Source: an uncultured Prevotellaceae bacterium (GTDB lineage: Bacteria > Bacteroidota > Bacteroidia > Bacteroidales > Bacteroidaceae). Taken from it: a stretch of 64,000 nucleotides of DNA. Of this stretch, positions 19,228-27,234 are shown piece by piece. Under the pieces are notes generated by a model. That model was not told the origin of the DNA. It did not search any database and worked only from the letters and a program-made list of their open reading frames with translations. The stretch's first letter is position 1. Every line of letters starts with the position of its first letter. Made by a program: the position numbers and the translations under genes. The stretch lies in contig CACYXD010000001.1 in the NCBI GenBank assembly GCA_902778255.1, positions 158,253 through 222,252 on the forward strand. Reading direction: 5' to 3'.

Positions 19228-20208
19228 ATGGACCAATTATCGCTTATAAAACAACCTATAGAATGCGAATTTGATGAGTTTACAAAACTCTTTCAACAGG
19301 CATTGACATGTGGTGATCGTATGCTGGCTGATATGTTGCAGCATATAAGGCAACGTGGAGGTAAGCGGATGCGTCCTATACTAACCTTATTAATAGCTAA
19401 GAACTATGGTAAGGTGTCAAGTGTAACGCAGAATGCTGCTATAGGTCTTGAATTGCTTCATACAGCTTCGTTGGTTCATGACGATGTGGTTGATGAGAGT
19501 GAGGAGCGCCGTGGTCAGGCTTCTGTCAATGCCACCTATAATAATAAGGCCGCAGTGCTGATAGGTGATTTCCTGTTGTCAACGGCATTGCTCCATGTAT
19601 CCTATTCCGGTGACCAGCGTATCGTGCAGAATCTTTCGGAACTGGGTAGGACCTTAGCCAATGGAGAGTTATTGCAGTTGTGGAACATTGGAAATGAGGA
19701 GATTTCTGAAGAAATCTATTATGAAGTGATACGCCAGAAAACAGCTGTGCTTTTCGAGTCATGTGCTGCCATCGGTGCACTTTCCGCTGGTGCATCTAAT
19801 GAAGAGGTGAAAAAGGCAAGTCTATTTGGTCAAAACCTTGGTATCATGTTCCAGATTCGTGATGACATTTTCGATTACTATGATTCTAAGGAGATAGGCA
19901 AACCTACAGGTAACGATATGGTTGAGGGTAAATTGACATTGCCTGTTATCTATGCTTTGAATAATAACCCACAGTATGAATCTATGCTGAATCTGGCCAA
20001 GAAGGTCAAGGGCGGTACAATTAATCGCGATGAAATCGCTGTTTTAGTTGAGTTTACGAAGCGCTCAGGAGGTATAGAATATGCTGAGAAACGGATGAAG
20101 GACTATCATCAAGAAGCGTTGAAATATCTCGATGAATCCGTGAAGGATGATGCTATTAGAGCGTCATTGACAGCTTATTTGGATTACGTGATACACCGAA
20201 AGAAATAA
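19228..20208 (+). CDS. ispB: Polyprenyl diphosphate synthase (trans-isoprenyl, long chain)
   Basis: The 326-residue enzyme condenses isopentenyl diphosphate onto an allylic primer to make the side chain of menaquinone or a similar long-chain product. The first aspartate-rich motif is LVHDDVVDESEERRG (DDxxD near residue 85) and the second is FQIRDDIFDYYD near residue 215, followed by GKPTGNDMVEGKLTLP. GGKRMRPIL near residue 45 binds diphosphate. The chain length (octaprenyl versus other) cannot be read reliably, so the symbol is by family. It is followed 10 bp later by a membrane protein, suggesting a two-gene unit ending at the strong terminator at 20831. Confidence 0.93.
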   Translation: MDQLSLIKQPIECEFDEFTKLFQQALTCGDRMLADMLQHIRQRGGKRMRPILTLLIAKNYGKVSSVTQNAAIGLELLHTASLVHDDVVDESEERRGQASVNATYNNKAAVLIGDFLLSTALLHVSYSGDQRIVQNLSELGRTLANGELLQLWNIGNEEISEEIYYEVIRQKTAVLFESCAAIGALSAGASNEEVKKASLFGQNLGIMFQIRDDIFDYYDSKEIGKPTGNDMVEGKLTLPVIYALNNNPQYESMLNLAKKVKGGTINRDEIAVLVEFTKRSGGIEYAEKRMKDYHQEALKYLDESVKDDAIRASLTAYLDYVIHRKK

Positions 20209-20218
20209 GTAACTGCCG

Positions 20219-20827
20219 ATGAAATCTGTTAACTATAGATCCTGTTTCAAGATTGGCACTATTGTTTTGGCCTTTACCTGTGTGTTGATGTGTGGATTGA
20301 TGTATATCTCGTTCCGACCTGACACACTAAAGATGTTCCACTGGTTCAAGGTTTTTGGTCTGCTTGATTATCTGGAGGAGTTGCAGCATAACCCAGCACG
20401 TGTACCTACATGGATGCTCTATAATTTGCCCGATGGCATCTGGCTTTTTGCATATAGCATTCTGATTGGCTGCTTCTGGAACTTCAAGATCCGTGACTGT
20501 TGGATGTTTATCCTTGTGATGCCTTTTATATGTATCCCTCATGAGTTCCTACAGGGTTTGGGTATCATGCATGGAACCTATGATCCTTCTGATGTTTTGG
20601 CTTATCTATTGGCAATAATTGCTGGTTTTACATATGTTTATGCGGTTAATCTTATGGCATTCAAGGATGTGGATAGGGTAGAGCGTCGTCGTACAAGTAC
20701 TGGAAAACTGGCTCTGACCTTGTTCTGTTTCGTTCTTTTCGTATTATTAGCTATCGGTAGTGACGATACAGTAGGTCGTATCAGTGCTGGAACGGGTGAG
20801 GTCAATGCCGTAGAAGAACTCAGATGA
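20219..20827 (+). CDS. Uncharacterised membrane protein
   Basis: I do not recognise the family with confidence. The 202-residue product has an N-terminal hydrophobic segment (residues ~11-30), then four further segments around residues 75-95, 98-112, 122-145 and 162-178. The second half contains NLPDGIWLFAYSILIG and PHEFLQGLGIMHGTYDPSDVLAY, which recall VanZ-like or related small membrane families without a clear match. The C-terminus is polar. It begins 10 bp after the polyprenyl synthase gene, so they are probably co-transcribed. A link to quinone or envelope lipid metabolism is only suggested by that position. Confidence 0.8.
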   Translation: MKSVNYRSCFKIGTIVLAFTCVLMCGLMYISFRPDTLKMFHWFKVFGLLDYLEELQHNPARVPTWMLYNLPDGIWLFAYSILIGCFWNFKIRDCWMFILVMPFICIPHEFLQGLGIMHGTYDPSDVLAYLLAIIAGFTYVYAVNLMAFKDVDRVERRRTSTGKLALTLFCFVLFVLLAIGSDDTVGRISAGTGEVNAVEELR

Positions 20828-20830
20828 AAT

Positions 20831-20864
20831 AAAAAGAGAGGAATTGATTCCTCTCTTTTGTTTT
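20831..20864. terminator. Bidirectional terminator
   Basis: A perfect 12-bp stem (AAAGAGAGGAAT / ATTCCTCTCTTT) with a 2-base loop, flanked by A-runs on the left and T-runs on the right. It serves the plus-strand membrane protein gene and the convergent deoC. Confidence 0.92.
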
Positions 20865-20878
20865 ATAATGAATGTTTT

Positions 20879-21769
20879 TTAGAAGAACTTCACTTCCTGT
20901 CCTACCACCTCACTCAGTATTAGGTTGGCTATACGACTTGTGCCAAGGCGGAACAGTTCGTTGGTGAGCCATTCCTTGCCAAGAACCTCTTTCACGATAG
21001 TATAATAGGTCAATGCATCCATCACGCTATTAATGCCACCAGCTGGCTTTAAACCTACCTTATTGCCTGTTTCCTCATAGTATTCCTTGATGGCCTGACA
21101 CATCACGTAAACGGCTTCTGGAGTAGCGCTAATCTTTTCTTTACCTGTTGAGGTCTTGATATAGTCTGCACCGGCATACATCGACAGGATAGAGGCCGTT
21201 TTGATATTGGCTGCAGAACCCAGATCGCCTGTCTCAAGAATTACCTTCATAGGTACATCACCACAGGTTTCTTTCTGCTGTTGAATTTCATCTACCACTG
21301 TTTCGTAGTCGCCGCTTAGGAACTGTCCTACGTGCATCACGATATCTATGTTGCCGGCTCCGTCACGTACGGCGAGACCGGTCTCCACAGTCTTCACTTC
21401 GATGAGTGCTTGTGATGATGGGAAAGCACCGCTTACACATGTTGGGATAACACCTTCTACTTCTAGTGAATCTTTCACCAGTTTAGTGAAACGAGGGTAG
21501 GTTACTACTGTTGCCACATGTGGCATGAAAGGATATTCCTGGTCGAATTTGTTGACTTTTTCTACCAAGCGCAGTACGCTTTCATCTGAGTCTTGTGTTG
21601 TCAGAGTTGTCAGTTCAATACTTCCAAAAAGAAATTTCTTTACTTCTTGGGTATCGTTCTCGTGTACTTTCTCGGCAATGATTTTCTTCACTGCGTCCTT
21701 TACTTCCTCGTCGGTAATGTCGAGGTTGTACTTGCTGAGCACCTGCTCAATCTTACTCATTTCTGCCAT
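20879..21769 (-). CDS. deoC: Deoxyribose-phosphate aldolase
   Basis: The 296-residue class I aldolase cleaves 2-deoxyribose 5-phosphate into acetaldehyde and glyceraldehyde 3-phosphate in deoxynucleoside catabolism. The Schiff-base lysine is in ADYIKTSTGK, preceded by MKVILETGDLG; LKPAGGINSVMDAL carries the second lysine of the catalytic relay and the phosphate loop. The N-terminal ~50 residues form the longer extension found in the Bacteroidota form rather than the 250-residue E. coli form. It is the last gene of the minus-strand cluster from mnmG and starts 18 bp after the MazG-like gene. Confidence 0.95.
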   Translation of the reverse strand: MAEMSKIEQVLSKYNLDITDEEVKDAVKKIIAEKVHENDTQEVKKFLFGSIELTTLTTQDSDESVLRLVEKVNKFDQEYPFMPHVATVVTYPRFTKLVKDSLEVEGVIPTCVSGAFPSSQALIEVKTVETGLAVRDGAGNIDIVMHVGQFLSGDYETVVDEIQQQKETCGDVPMKVILETGDLGSAANIKTASILSMYAGADYIKTSTGKEKISATPEAVYVMCQAIKEYYEETGNKVGLKPAGGINSVMDALTYYTIVKEVLGKEWLTNELFRLGTSRIANLILSEVVGQEVKFF

Positions 21770-21787
21770 AGTTATTATATTTAAAAG

Positions 21788-22132
21788 TTACTTTAATTTG
21801 GGGTTGGAGATATGTCTTTCTGCGTCTCTTCTCGTCTTCTTTTCAATGGATTTCCGTAGCTCTTCCGTGAGGTCTGTACCCGTTTGGTTGGCCAGACAGA
21901 GGAGCACCCAGAGCACGTCGGCCATCTCTTCCCCTAAGGCTGCCTTACCATTGTCAGCCTTTCTGGGGTCAGCGTCTTTCCATGACTGCTCGCCATAGCG
22001 ACGACTGATGACACGTGCCAGTTCGCCCACTTCCTCGGTTAGTACGGCCATGTTGGTCAGTTCGGAGAAATAGCGTACGCCATATTCCTTAATCCATTGA
22101 TCTACAATATCTTGTGCTTCTTTTATCGTCAT
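21788..22132 (-). CDS. MazG-like nucleotide pyrophosphohydrolase
   Basis: This 114-residue protein is a single-domain all-alpha NTP pyrophosphatase of the MazG type. The metal-binding helices show as LTEEVGELARVI (EExxE) and GEEMADVLWVLLCLAN (ExxD). Such proteins convert aberrant or excess (d)NTPs to monophosphates and pyrophosphate. The substrate is not predictable. It lies between dtd and deoC in a nucleotide and tRNA quality-control cluster, 42 bp after dtd and 18 bp before deoC. Confidence 0.9.
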   Translation of the reverse strand: MTIKEAQDIVDQWIKEYGVRYFSELTNMAVLTEEVGELARVISRRYGEQSWKDADPRKADNGKAALGEEMADVLWVLLCLANQTGTDLTEELRKSIEKKTRRDAERHISNPKLK

Positions 22133-22174
22133 TCTTTATCTGTTTATTCCCCTCCATTCAGGGAGGGATAGGGA

Positions 22175-22627
22175 CTATTCTTTATTTTTTGTATCCATAC
22201 ATATTGTTACGGGTCCGTCGTTAAGCAGTTCTACTTTCATATCAGCGCCAAATTCTCCTGTGCCTACAGTCTTGCCTATGGCCTCTGAAAGTGCGTGGCA
22301 TAAGGCTTCGTATAGCGGTATCGAGTGCTCATGGCTGCCAGCACGGAACCATGAGGGACGGTTACCTTTCTTATAACTGGCGTATAGTGTGAACTGGCTT
22401 ACTACAAGTGCCTCACCCTGTACATCGATGATGCTGCGGTTCATGACCCCTTCATCATCATTGAATACACGTAGGTTGGCTATCTTTTTTACCAACCAGT
22501 CAACATCCTCTATATTGTCCTCTTCACATATGCCGAGGAGGATTAAATAGCCCTCCTTGATGGCCGATTTTACCTGGCCTTCGATGGTAACGCTTGCGTG
22601 TTTCACGCGTTGTATGACTGCTCTCAT
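22175..22627 (-). CDS. dtd: D-aminoacyl-tRNA deacylase
   Basis: The 150-residue protein removes D-amino acids (and glycine from tRNA-Ala) from mischarged tRNAs. It begins MRAVIQRVKHASVTI, contains the SQFTLYA motif (VVSQFTLYASYKKGNRPSW) and ends with the NDGPVTICMDT Gly-cisPro-type motif (here GPVT). A longer frame reaches back to 22663, but a promoter -7 box (TATCTTTG) ends 5 bp before the ATG at 22627, so that ATG is the start and the mRNA is likely leaderless or nearly so. Upstream lies a 22-bp tandem repeat and the end of uvrC. Confidence 0.95.
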   Translation of the reverse strand: MRAVIQRVKHASVTIEGQVKSAIKEGYLILLGICEEDNIEDVDWLVKKIANLRVFNDDEGVMNRSIIDVQGEALVVSQFTLYASYKKGNRPSWFRAGSHEHSIPLYEALCHALSEAIGKTVGTGEFGADMKVELLNDGPVTICMDTKNKE

Positions 22628-22632
22628 GTGTG

Positions 22633-22663
22633 CAAAGATACTACTTTTCTTTTTAATGACCAA
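22633..22663 (-). promoter_or_regulatory. Promoter of dtd, placed at the start codon
   Basis: On the minus strand, TTG-N20-TATCTTTG. Only five bases separate the last G of the -7 box from the ATG, so the transcript should begin at or very near the start codon. Confidence 0.8.
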
Positions 22664-22672
22664 ACAAACTAA

Positions 22673-22775
22673 CTTAGATTGTGTTGTAAAGTGACTTAGA
22701 TTACATTGTAAAGTAGCCTGGATGACGTTGTCAAATAGCCTAAATGACGTTGTAAAGGAAGCTTTATGACGTTCT
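22673..22775. repeat. 22-bp imperfect tandem repeats between uvrC and dtd
   Basis: Four consecutive 22-bp units start at 22673, 22695, 22717 and 22739, and a fifth partial unit runs into the uvrC 3' end. All share a core close to GA(T/C)G-TTGTAAAG. Unit 1 starts CTTAGATTGTGTTGTAAAG, and units 3 and 4 contain ATGACGTTGT. The fifth unit overlaps the last codons and stop of uvrC. Confidence 0.85.
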
Positions 22776-24599
22776 GTTTGATTTGAAGTGAGCCTGTATT
22801 ATTGTTGCTTTTGCATCGCCAATAATTTTCCTAAGCGTTTGATAATCAGTTAGTTCTATTTGTTTAACGCTTTTGAGTTGTTGCAGGAGCAGGTCACGTG
22901 TCTTAGGACCGATACCTTTTATCTCGTCGAGTTCAGAATGCAAGGCGTGTTTACTGCGTTTATCGCGGTGGAAAGTGATAGCGAAGCGGTGTACTTCGTC
23001 TTGCAGTTGTGTCAAAATATGGAAAAGCTCTGAGTCTGTTTTCAACCCTATTACACGTGGTGGAAAACCATAGAGTAGTTCGTTCGTACGGTGACGGTTG
23101 TCTTTGGCCAGTCCGGCAATGGGAATATCCAGATGCAGCTCGTCCTGAATGACCTCACGGATCACTTCCATCTGCCCCTTTCCACCATCGGCCACGATGA
23201 GGTCGGGTAGGGGTTCTTCCTCCTCTAATAGCCTGCTGTAGCGTCTATAGACAACCTCTTTCATCGAAGCATAATCATCAGGTCCAACTACTGTTTTGAT
23301 ATTGTATTTCTTGTAGTCGCGCTTGCTTGGCTTCATGCTTTTAAAGACTACGCAAGCGGCTACAGCATCTGTACCAGAGATGTTGGAGTTGTCGAAACAC
23401 TCTATTTGATATGGCATCTTAGGAAGCCCCAATTTCTCTTGTAGTTCCTTCATCAAGCGTACCTGTTTCTGTTCTGGATTCAACTTCTCAGCTTGTTTAA
23501 GTCGGTCGAATTTGTATTGTTTCCCGTTCATAACCGACAGGTCGAGTAACGACTTTTTATCGCCTCTTTGTGGCACTGTAAAGGTAATATTCTTTGAAAT
23601 CTGAGGCAATTCTATAGGGACGATAACTTCTTTTGCATCACTCTTAAAGCGCTCTCTTAGTTCTATGATACCCAGTTGCAACAGTTCTTCGTCGCTCTCG
23701 TCCATCCTCTTCTTATATTCAATGGTAAACGACTGGTTGATACTCCCATTCGAGACGTGTATATAGTTGATGTATGCGGTCTTTTCATCGCTTGTAATTG
23801 ATACTACATCTACGTTGTTGATGGTGTGGCTTACTACCTCGCTTTTGCTGACAAAGGAGTCTATGAGCAGGTATTTCTGCTTGATTTCCTCGGCTTTTTC
23901 AAACTCCAGATTCTCTGCTAGTCGTTCCATCTCATCACGCATCTCACGCAGTATCAGACGGGTATTTCCTTTCAGGATTTCCCGTGCCTGACGAATGTTG
24001 TTTTGATATTCATCATACGACTGTTTTGCTATGCATGGGCCATCGCAATTCTTGATATGATACTCCAAACATACCTGGTATTTATTTGTTGCTATGCCTT
24101 CTTTTGTAATAGGCTGTCGGCATATACGAGGCTTATAGAGCTTGTTGATGAGTTCCAAAATGGCATACATCGAACCTAAATGTGAATAGGGACCATAGTA
24201 GGTGCCCCATTTTTTATTGATGGTGCGTGTCTTGAAGATGCGTGGAAAGGGTTCATTGGTGATGCAGATACAGGGGTAGGTTTTGCCGTCCTTTAGCAGA
24301 ACATTGTACCTTGGGTTGTATTTCTTGATGAGTGAATTTTCTAAGAGCAGAGCATCTTCTTCAGTGTTGACAACCGTATAGGAAATGTCGTGTATTTTTG
24401 AAACTAGTACCTTGGTCTTAAATCGGTCAACCTCTGTGTGGAAGTAGGACGAAACACGTGCTTTCAGACTTTTTGCCTTACCTACGTAGATAATAGTATG
24501 CTCGTCATCATAGAACTGGTAGCTGCCAGGTTTCTCTGGCAGACGTGCTACAATACTCTTTAAGTATGAAAGCCGTTTTTCGTTCTCTTCCTTTGTCAT
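22764..24599 (-). CDS. uvrC: Excinuclease ABC subunit C
   Basis: The 611-residue UvrC makes both incisions flanking a lesion in nucleotide excision repair after UvrA/UvrB loading. In order: GIY-YIG nuclease (residues ~15-95; PGSYQFYDDEHTIIYVGKAKSLKARV), a cysteine cluster region CRQPIT ... CLEYHIKNCDGPC, the UVR helical motif that binds UvrB (residues ~200-235), the RNase H-like nuclease domain (IECFDNSNISGTDAVA; VADGGKGQ), and a C-terminal tandem helix-hairpin-helix (IKGIGPKTRDLLL). It starts 47 bp after apt, with a parS-like site filling the end of that gap. Confidence 0.97.
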   Translation of the reverse strand: MTKEENEKRLSYLKSIVARLPEKPGSYQFYDDEHTIIYVGKAKSLKARVSSYFHTEVDRFKTKVLVSKIHDISYTVVNTEEDALLLENSLIKKYNPRYNVLLKDGKTYPCICITNEPFPRIFKTRTINKKWGTYYGPYSHLGSMYAILELINKLYKPRICRQPITKEGIATNKYQVCLEYHIKNCDGPCIAKQSYDEYQNNIRQAREILKGNTRLILREMRDEMERLAENLEFEKAEEIKQKYLLIDSFVSKSEVVSHTINNVDVVSITSDEKTAYINYIHVSNGSINQSFTIEYKKRMDESDEELLQLGIIELRERFKSDAKEVIVPIELPQISKNITFTVPQRGDKKSLLDLSVMNGKQYKFDRLKQAEKLNPEQKQVRLMKELQEKLGLPKMPYQIECFDNSNISGTDAVAACVVFKSMKPSKRDYKKYNIKTVVGPDDYASMKEVVYRRYSRLLEEEEPLPDLIVADGGKGQMEVIREVIQDELHLDIPIAGLAKDNRHRTNELLYGFPPRVIGLKTDSELFHILTQLQDEVHRFAITFHRDKRSKHALHSELDEIKGIGPKTRDLLLQQLKSVKQIELTDYQTLRKIIGDAKATIIQAHFKSNRTS

Positions 24600-24630
24600 A
24601 GTCCCTATTTAAAGGCGTTTTACCGATTTC

Positions 24631-24646
24631 TGTTTCACGTGAAACA
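24631..24646. promoter_or_regulatory. parS-like ParB binding site (exact 16-bp palindrome)
   Basis: TGTTTCACGTGAAACA is a perfect 16-bp palindrome identical to the widely conserved chromosomal parS consensus. It directly abuts the apt stop codon (24647). ParB-CTP clamps load at such sites, usually near the replication origin. parA and parB themselves are not in this window. Confidence 0.88.
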
Positions 24647-25174
24647 TTAGATAGTTAATAGTGTTGTCAATTCAATTCCCTCAAAAAGATCCCGTCCATG
24701 AAGTCCTTCATCGGTAATCTCTATGATGAAGTTCATATAGACTTTCTTTGGATTAAAATGCTGTACTAGGTTGTAGGCTGCTTTGGCAGTACCGCCCGTT
24801 GCCAACAAATCATCATGTATTAATACGATATCGTCCTGTTCGATGGAATCAAGGTGCATCTCGATGGTATCGACGCCATATTCTTTTGAGAACGATTCTT
24901 TAATAACTGTTGCGGGTAGCTTTCCTGGTTTTCGTGCTAATACGACACCACATCCCAATCGTCCTGCAAGTGCAGCGGCCATAACAAATCCTCGACTCTC
25001 GATTCCAACGATCTTCGTGATGCCTTTGTCCTTGTAAAGCTTATACAACTCATCAAGCATGATTTGCATACAGTATCCGTTCTTGTAGAGTGTAGTTACA
25101 TCACGGAAATTGATACCCTTTTTTGGAAAATCTGGTATGCAACGCAGATTGTCCAGTAATACTTTGTTGTTCAT
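24647..25174 (-). CDS. apt: Adenine phosphoribosyltransferase
   Basis: The 175-residue enzyme salvages adenine to AMP using PRPP. The PRPP-binding loop is visible as VLIHDDLLATGGTAKAAYNLV near residue 120 and the N-terminal segment FPKKGINFRDVTTLYK is typical. GIESRGFVMAAALAGRLG carries the conserved IEsRGF motif. Length is the family norm. It lies in the mnmG - apt - uvrC - dtd order and is flanked on each side by a parS-like site directly touching the coding ends (24631-24646 and 25209-25224). Confidence 0.96.
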   Translation of the reverse strand: MNNKVLLDNLRCIPDFPKKGINFRDVTTLYKNGYCMQIMLDELYKLYKDKGITKIVGIESRGFVMAAALAGRLGCGVVLARKPGKLPATVIKESFSKEYGVDTIEMHLDSIEQDDIVLIHDDLLATGGTAKAAYNLVQHFNPKKVYMNFIIEITDEGLHGRDLFEGIELTTLLTI

Positions 25175-25208
25175 TTTCAGTTAGTTATATATGTTACACA
25201 ATACCCAA

Positions 25209-25224
25209 TGTTTCACGTGAAACT
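25209..25224. promoter_or_regulatory. Second parS-like site (15 of 16 positions)
   Basis: TGTTTCACGTGAAACT keeps the full 14-bp palindromic core GTTTCACGTGAAAC; only the last base differs from the consensus, and that base is the final base of the mnmG stop codon. The two sites are 578 bp apart. Confidence 0.85.
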
Positions 25225-27113
25225 TAGCGCCCCATAAGTACCAAGAGCACGTTGATGTCGCTGGGCGAAACGCCAGGAATACGACTGGCCTGTGCCAGCG
25301 TTTCAGGATCAATCGCTTTTAGTTTCTGTCGGCATTCGGTGGAAAGACCATTAAGTTCTTCGTATTTAAAGTGTCCCTTGATGCGAATATTCTCCAGTCG
25401 ATGCATCTTGTCGGCTACCTGTCGCTCACGTTCTATATATCCTTTATATTTGATGCGAATCTCGGCAGCTTCGGCAATTTCTTCCTTTCTATTGGGAAGG
25501 CTGTCGATGAATTCTCTTAATTGTGGAATGATAGGCATCAAGTTTTGGAAATTCAGTTGCGGACGTGCAATCAGTTCTTCCAACTTCACGCCAAACTGGA
25601 GTGGGGTAGTGCCAAGCTGTTCCAATGCAGGATTGATTTCCTTTGCTTTTATTGGAAAGCTCTTGCAAAATTCTTCGATTCTTTCGATAGCCTGTTTCTT
25701 TTCCATCCACCAGTCGTATCGATCTGTTTTTGCCAATCCTATCTGGTAAGAGCGCTCCGTCAGTCGTGCGTCAGCATCATCTTGGCGCAATAGGATGCGG
25801 TATTCTGCGCGTGAGGTGAACATACGATAAGGTTCGTCTACACCCTTTGTTACCAAATCATCTATCAGCACACCAATATATGATTCATCTCGACGCATCA
25901 CAAATTCATCGGTTCCAACGCACTTTAGTGCTGCATTGATTCCTGCTACGAGACCCTGTCCGGCAGCTTCCTCGTAGCCTGTGGTGCCGTTGACCTGTCC
26001 AGCAAAGAAGAGTCCTTCAATAATCTTCGATTCCAACGTATGTCTCAGTTGGGTAGGATCGAAGAAATCGTACTCTATCGCATAGCCAGGACGGTAAACC
26101 TTTGCGTTCTCCAATCCAGCTATTCGGTGGAGTGCTTCTATCTGCACATCCATTGGAAGTGAAGAAGAGAAGCCATTCAGGTACATCTCGTTTGTTTCAG
26201 CGCCTTCTGGTTCTAGGAATAGCAAATGCTGCTCACGATCCGGGAAAGTCACCAACTTTGTTTCTATCGAAGGACAGTAGCGAGGACCGATGGATTGAAT
26301 CTGCCCATTATAAAGCGGAGAGTCAGCTAATCCTGAGCGCAGCATCTCGTGAACGGCAGGATTTGTATAGCATTCCCAACAAGGTAACTGGGGGAGAGGA
26401 TTATGAGCTTTATATGGCATATGGGCCTTATAGTATGAGAACTGATATGCCCGCTGTTCGCCATCCTGTTGGCGAAGCTTTGAGAAGTCGATGCTTCGCT
26501 TGTCCAGGCGTACGGGAGTACCCGTTTTCATGCGATTTGATCTGATGCCGTGCTGGGTGATGCTTTCTGTAAGGCGCTCTGCTGCAGGCTCTGCTATTCG
26601 TCCGCCCTTCACCATCTTGCGACCTATATGCATCAGGCCGTTGAGGAAGGTGCCAGCAGTAATTACTACGCTTTTAGCACGAATCTCTGCGCCCCAGATG
26701 GTACGCACACCTACAGCTGCCCCATTCTCCACAATGAGCTCGTCTGCCTGATCCTGCCAAACATCTAAATTATCTGTTTCATCAATGGTTTCGCGCCATT
26801 TCCAGATAAACTTCCCTCTGTCGCATTGTGCTCTTGGGCTCCATACGGCAGGCCCTTTGCCTACGTTGAGCATACGGAACTGGATGGCAGTAGCATCTGT
26901 CACGCGTCCCATCTGTCCGCCTAATGCATCAATCTCGCGAACTATCTGACCTTTGGCAATACCACCAACGGCAGGGTTGCACGACATCTGTGCAATCTTA
27001 TTCATATCCATAGTGACCAGCAGCGTCTTCGCACCCATATTAGCTGCTGCACATGCTGCCTCGCAGCCAGCATGTCCACCGCCAATCACTATCACGTCGT
27101 AATTCAGTATCAT
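25224..27113 (-). CDS. mnmG: tRNA uridine-5-carboxymethylaminomethyl modification enzyme MnmG (GidA)
   Basis: With the start at 27113 (MILNYDVIVIGGGHAGCEAA) the protein has 629 residues, the normal MnmG length; an upstream in-frame ATG at 27254 would add 47 unrelated residues and would overlap the ruvB promoter and start. The FAD-binding GGGHAGCEAA motif, the redox cysteine region and the GTTGYEEAAGQGLVAGINAA signature are visible; the C-terminal helical MnmE-binding domain ends with RIPGVSPSDINVLLVLMGR (core GVSPSDI). With MnmE it modifies wobble U34 of several tRNAs. A -7 box TAATTTTG sits at 27138-27145 without a clear -33. mnmG often lies near the replication origin, consistent with the parS sites. 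Confidence 0.96.
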   Translation of the reverse strand: MILNYDVIVIGGGHAGCEAACAAANMGAKTLLVTMDMNKIAQMSCNPAVGGIAKGQIVREIDALGGQMGRVTDATAIQFRMLNVGKGPAVWSPRAQCDRGKFIWKWRETIDETDNLDVWQDQADELIVENGAAVGVRTIWGAEIRAKSVVITAGTFLNGLMHIGRKMVKGGRIAEPAAERLTESITQHGIRSNRMKTGTPVRLDKRSIDFSKLRQQDGEQRAYQFSYYKAHMPYKAHNPLPQLPCWECYTNPAVHEMLRSGLADSPLYNGQIQSIGPRYCPSIETKLVTFPDREQHLLFLEPEGAETNEMYLNGFSSSLPMDVQIEALHRIAGLENAKVYRPGYAIEYDFFDPTQLRHTLESKIIEGLFFAGQVNGTTGYEEAAGQGLVAGINAALKCVGTDEFVMRRDESYIGVLIDDLVTKGVDEPYRMFTSRAEYRILLRQDDADARLTERSYQIGLAKTDRYDWWMEKKQAIERIEEFCKSFPIKAKEINPALEQLGTTPLQFGVKLEELIARPQLNFQNLMPIIPQLREFIDSLPNRKEEIAEAAEIRIKYKGYIERERQVADKMHRLENIRIKGHFKYEELNGLSTECRQKLKAIDPETLAQASRIPGVSPSDINVLLVLMGR

Positions 27114-27189
27114 CTTTCTGATTCGTATTTTCGTTTGCAAAATTACAAAAAGTTCGTGAATTAAGTCAGTGTATTTTATACTTATTTTA

Positions 27190-27220
27190 TTTGCTATCTC
27201 AAAAACATTTTGTAATTTTG
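27190..27220 (+). promoter_or_regulatory. Promoter of ruvB
   Basis: TTTG, a 19-bp spacer and TAATTTTG lie 14 bp before the ATG at 27235, ruling out the longer frame from 27169. Confidence 0.8.
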
Positions 27221-27234
27221 CCGAAAAAATAGCG

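Noticed and set aside
25175-25223. Possible replication origin with DnaA boxes near the parS sites
   Set aside because: No cluster of TTATCCACA-like boxes or AT-rich unwinding region was seen near the sites; the parS pair alone does not define oriC.
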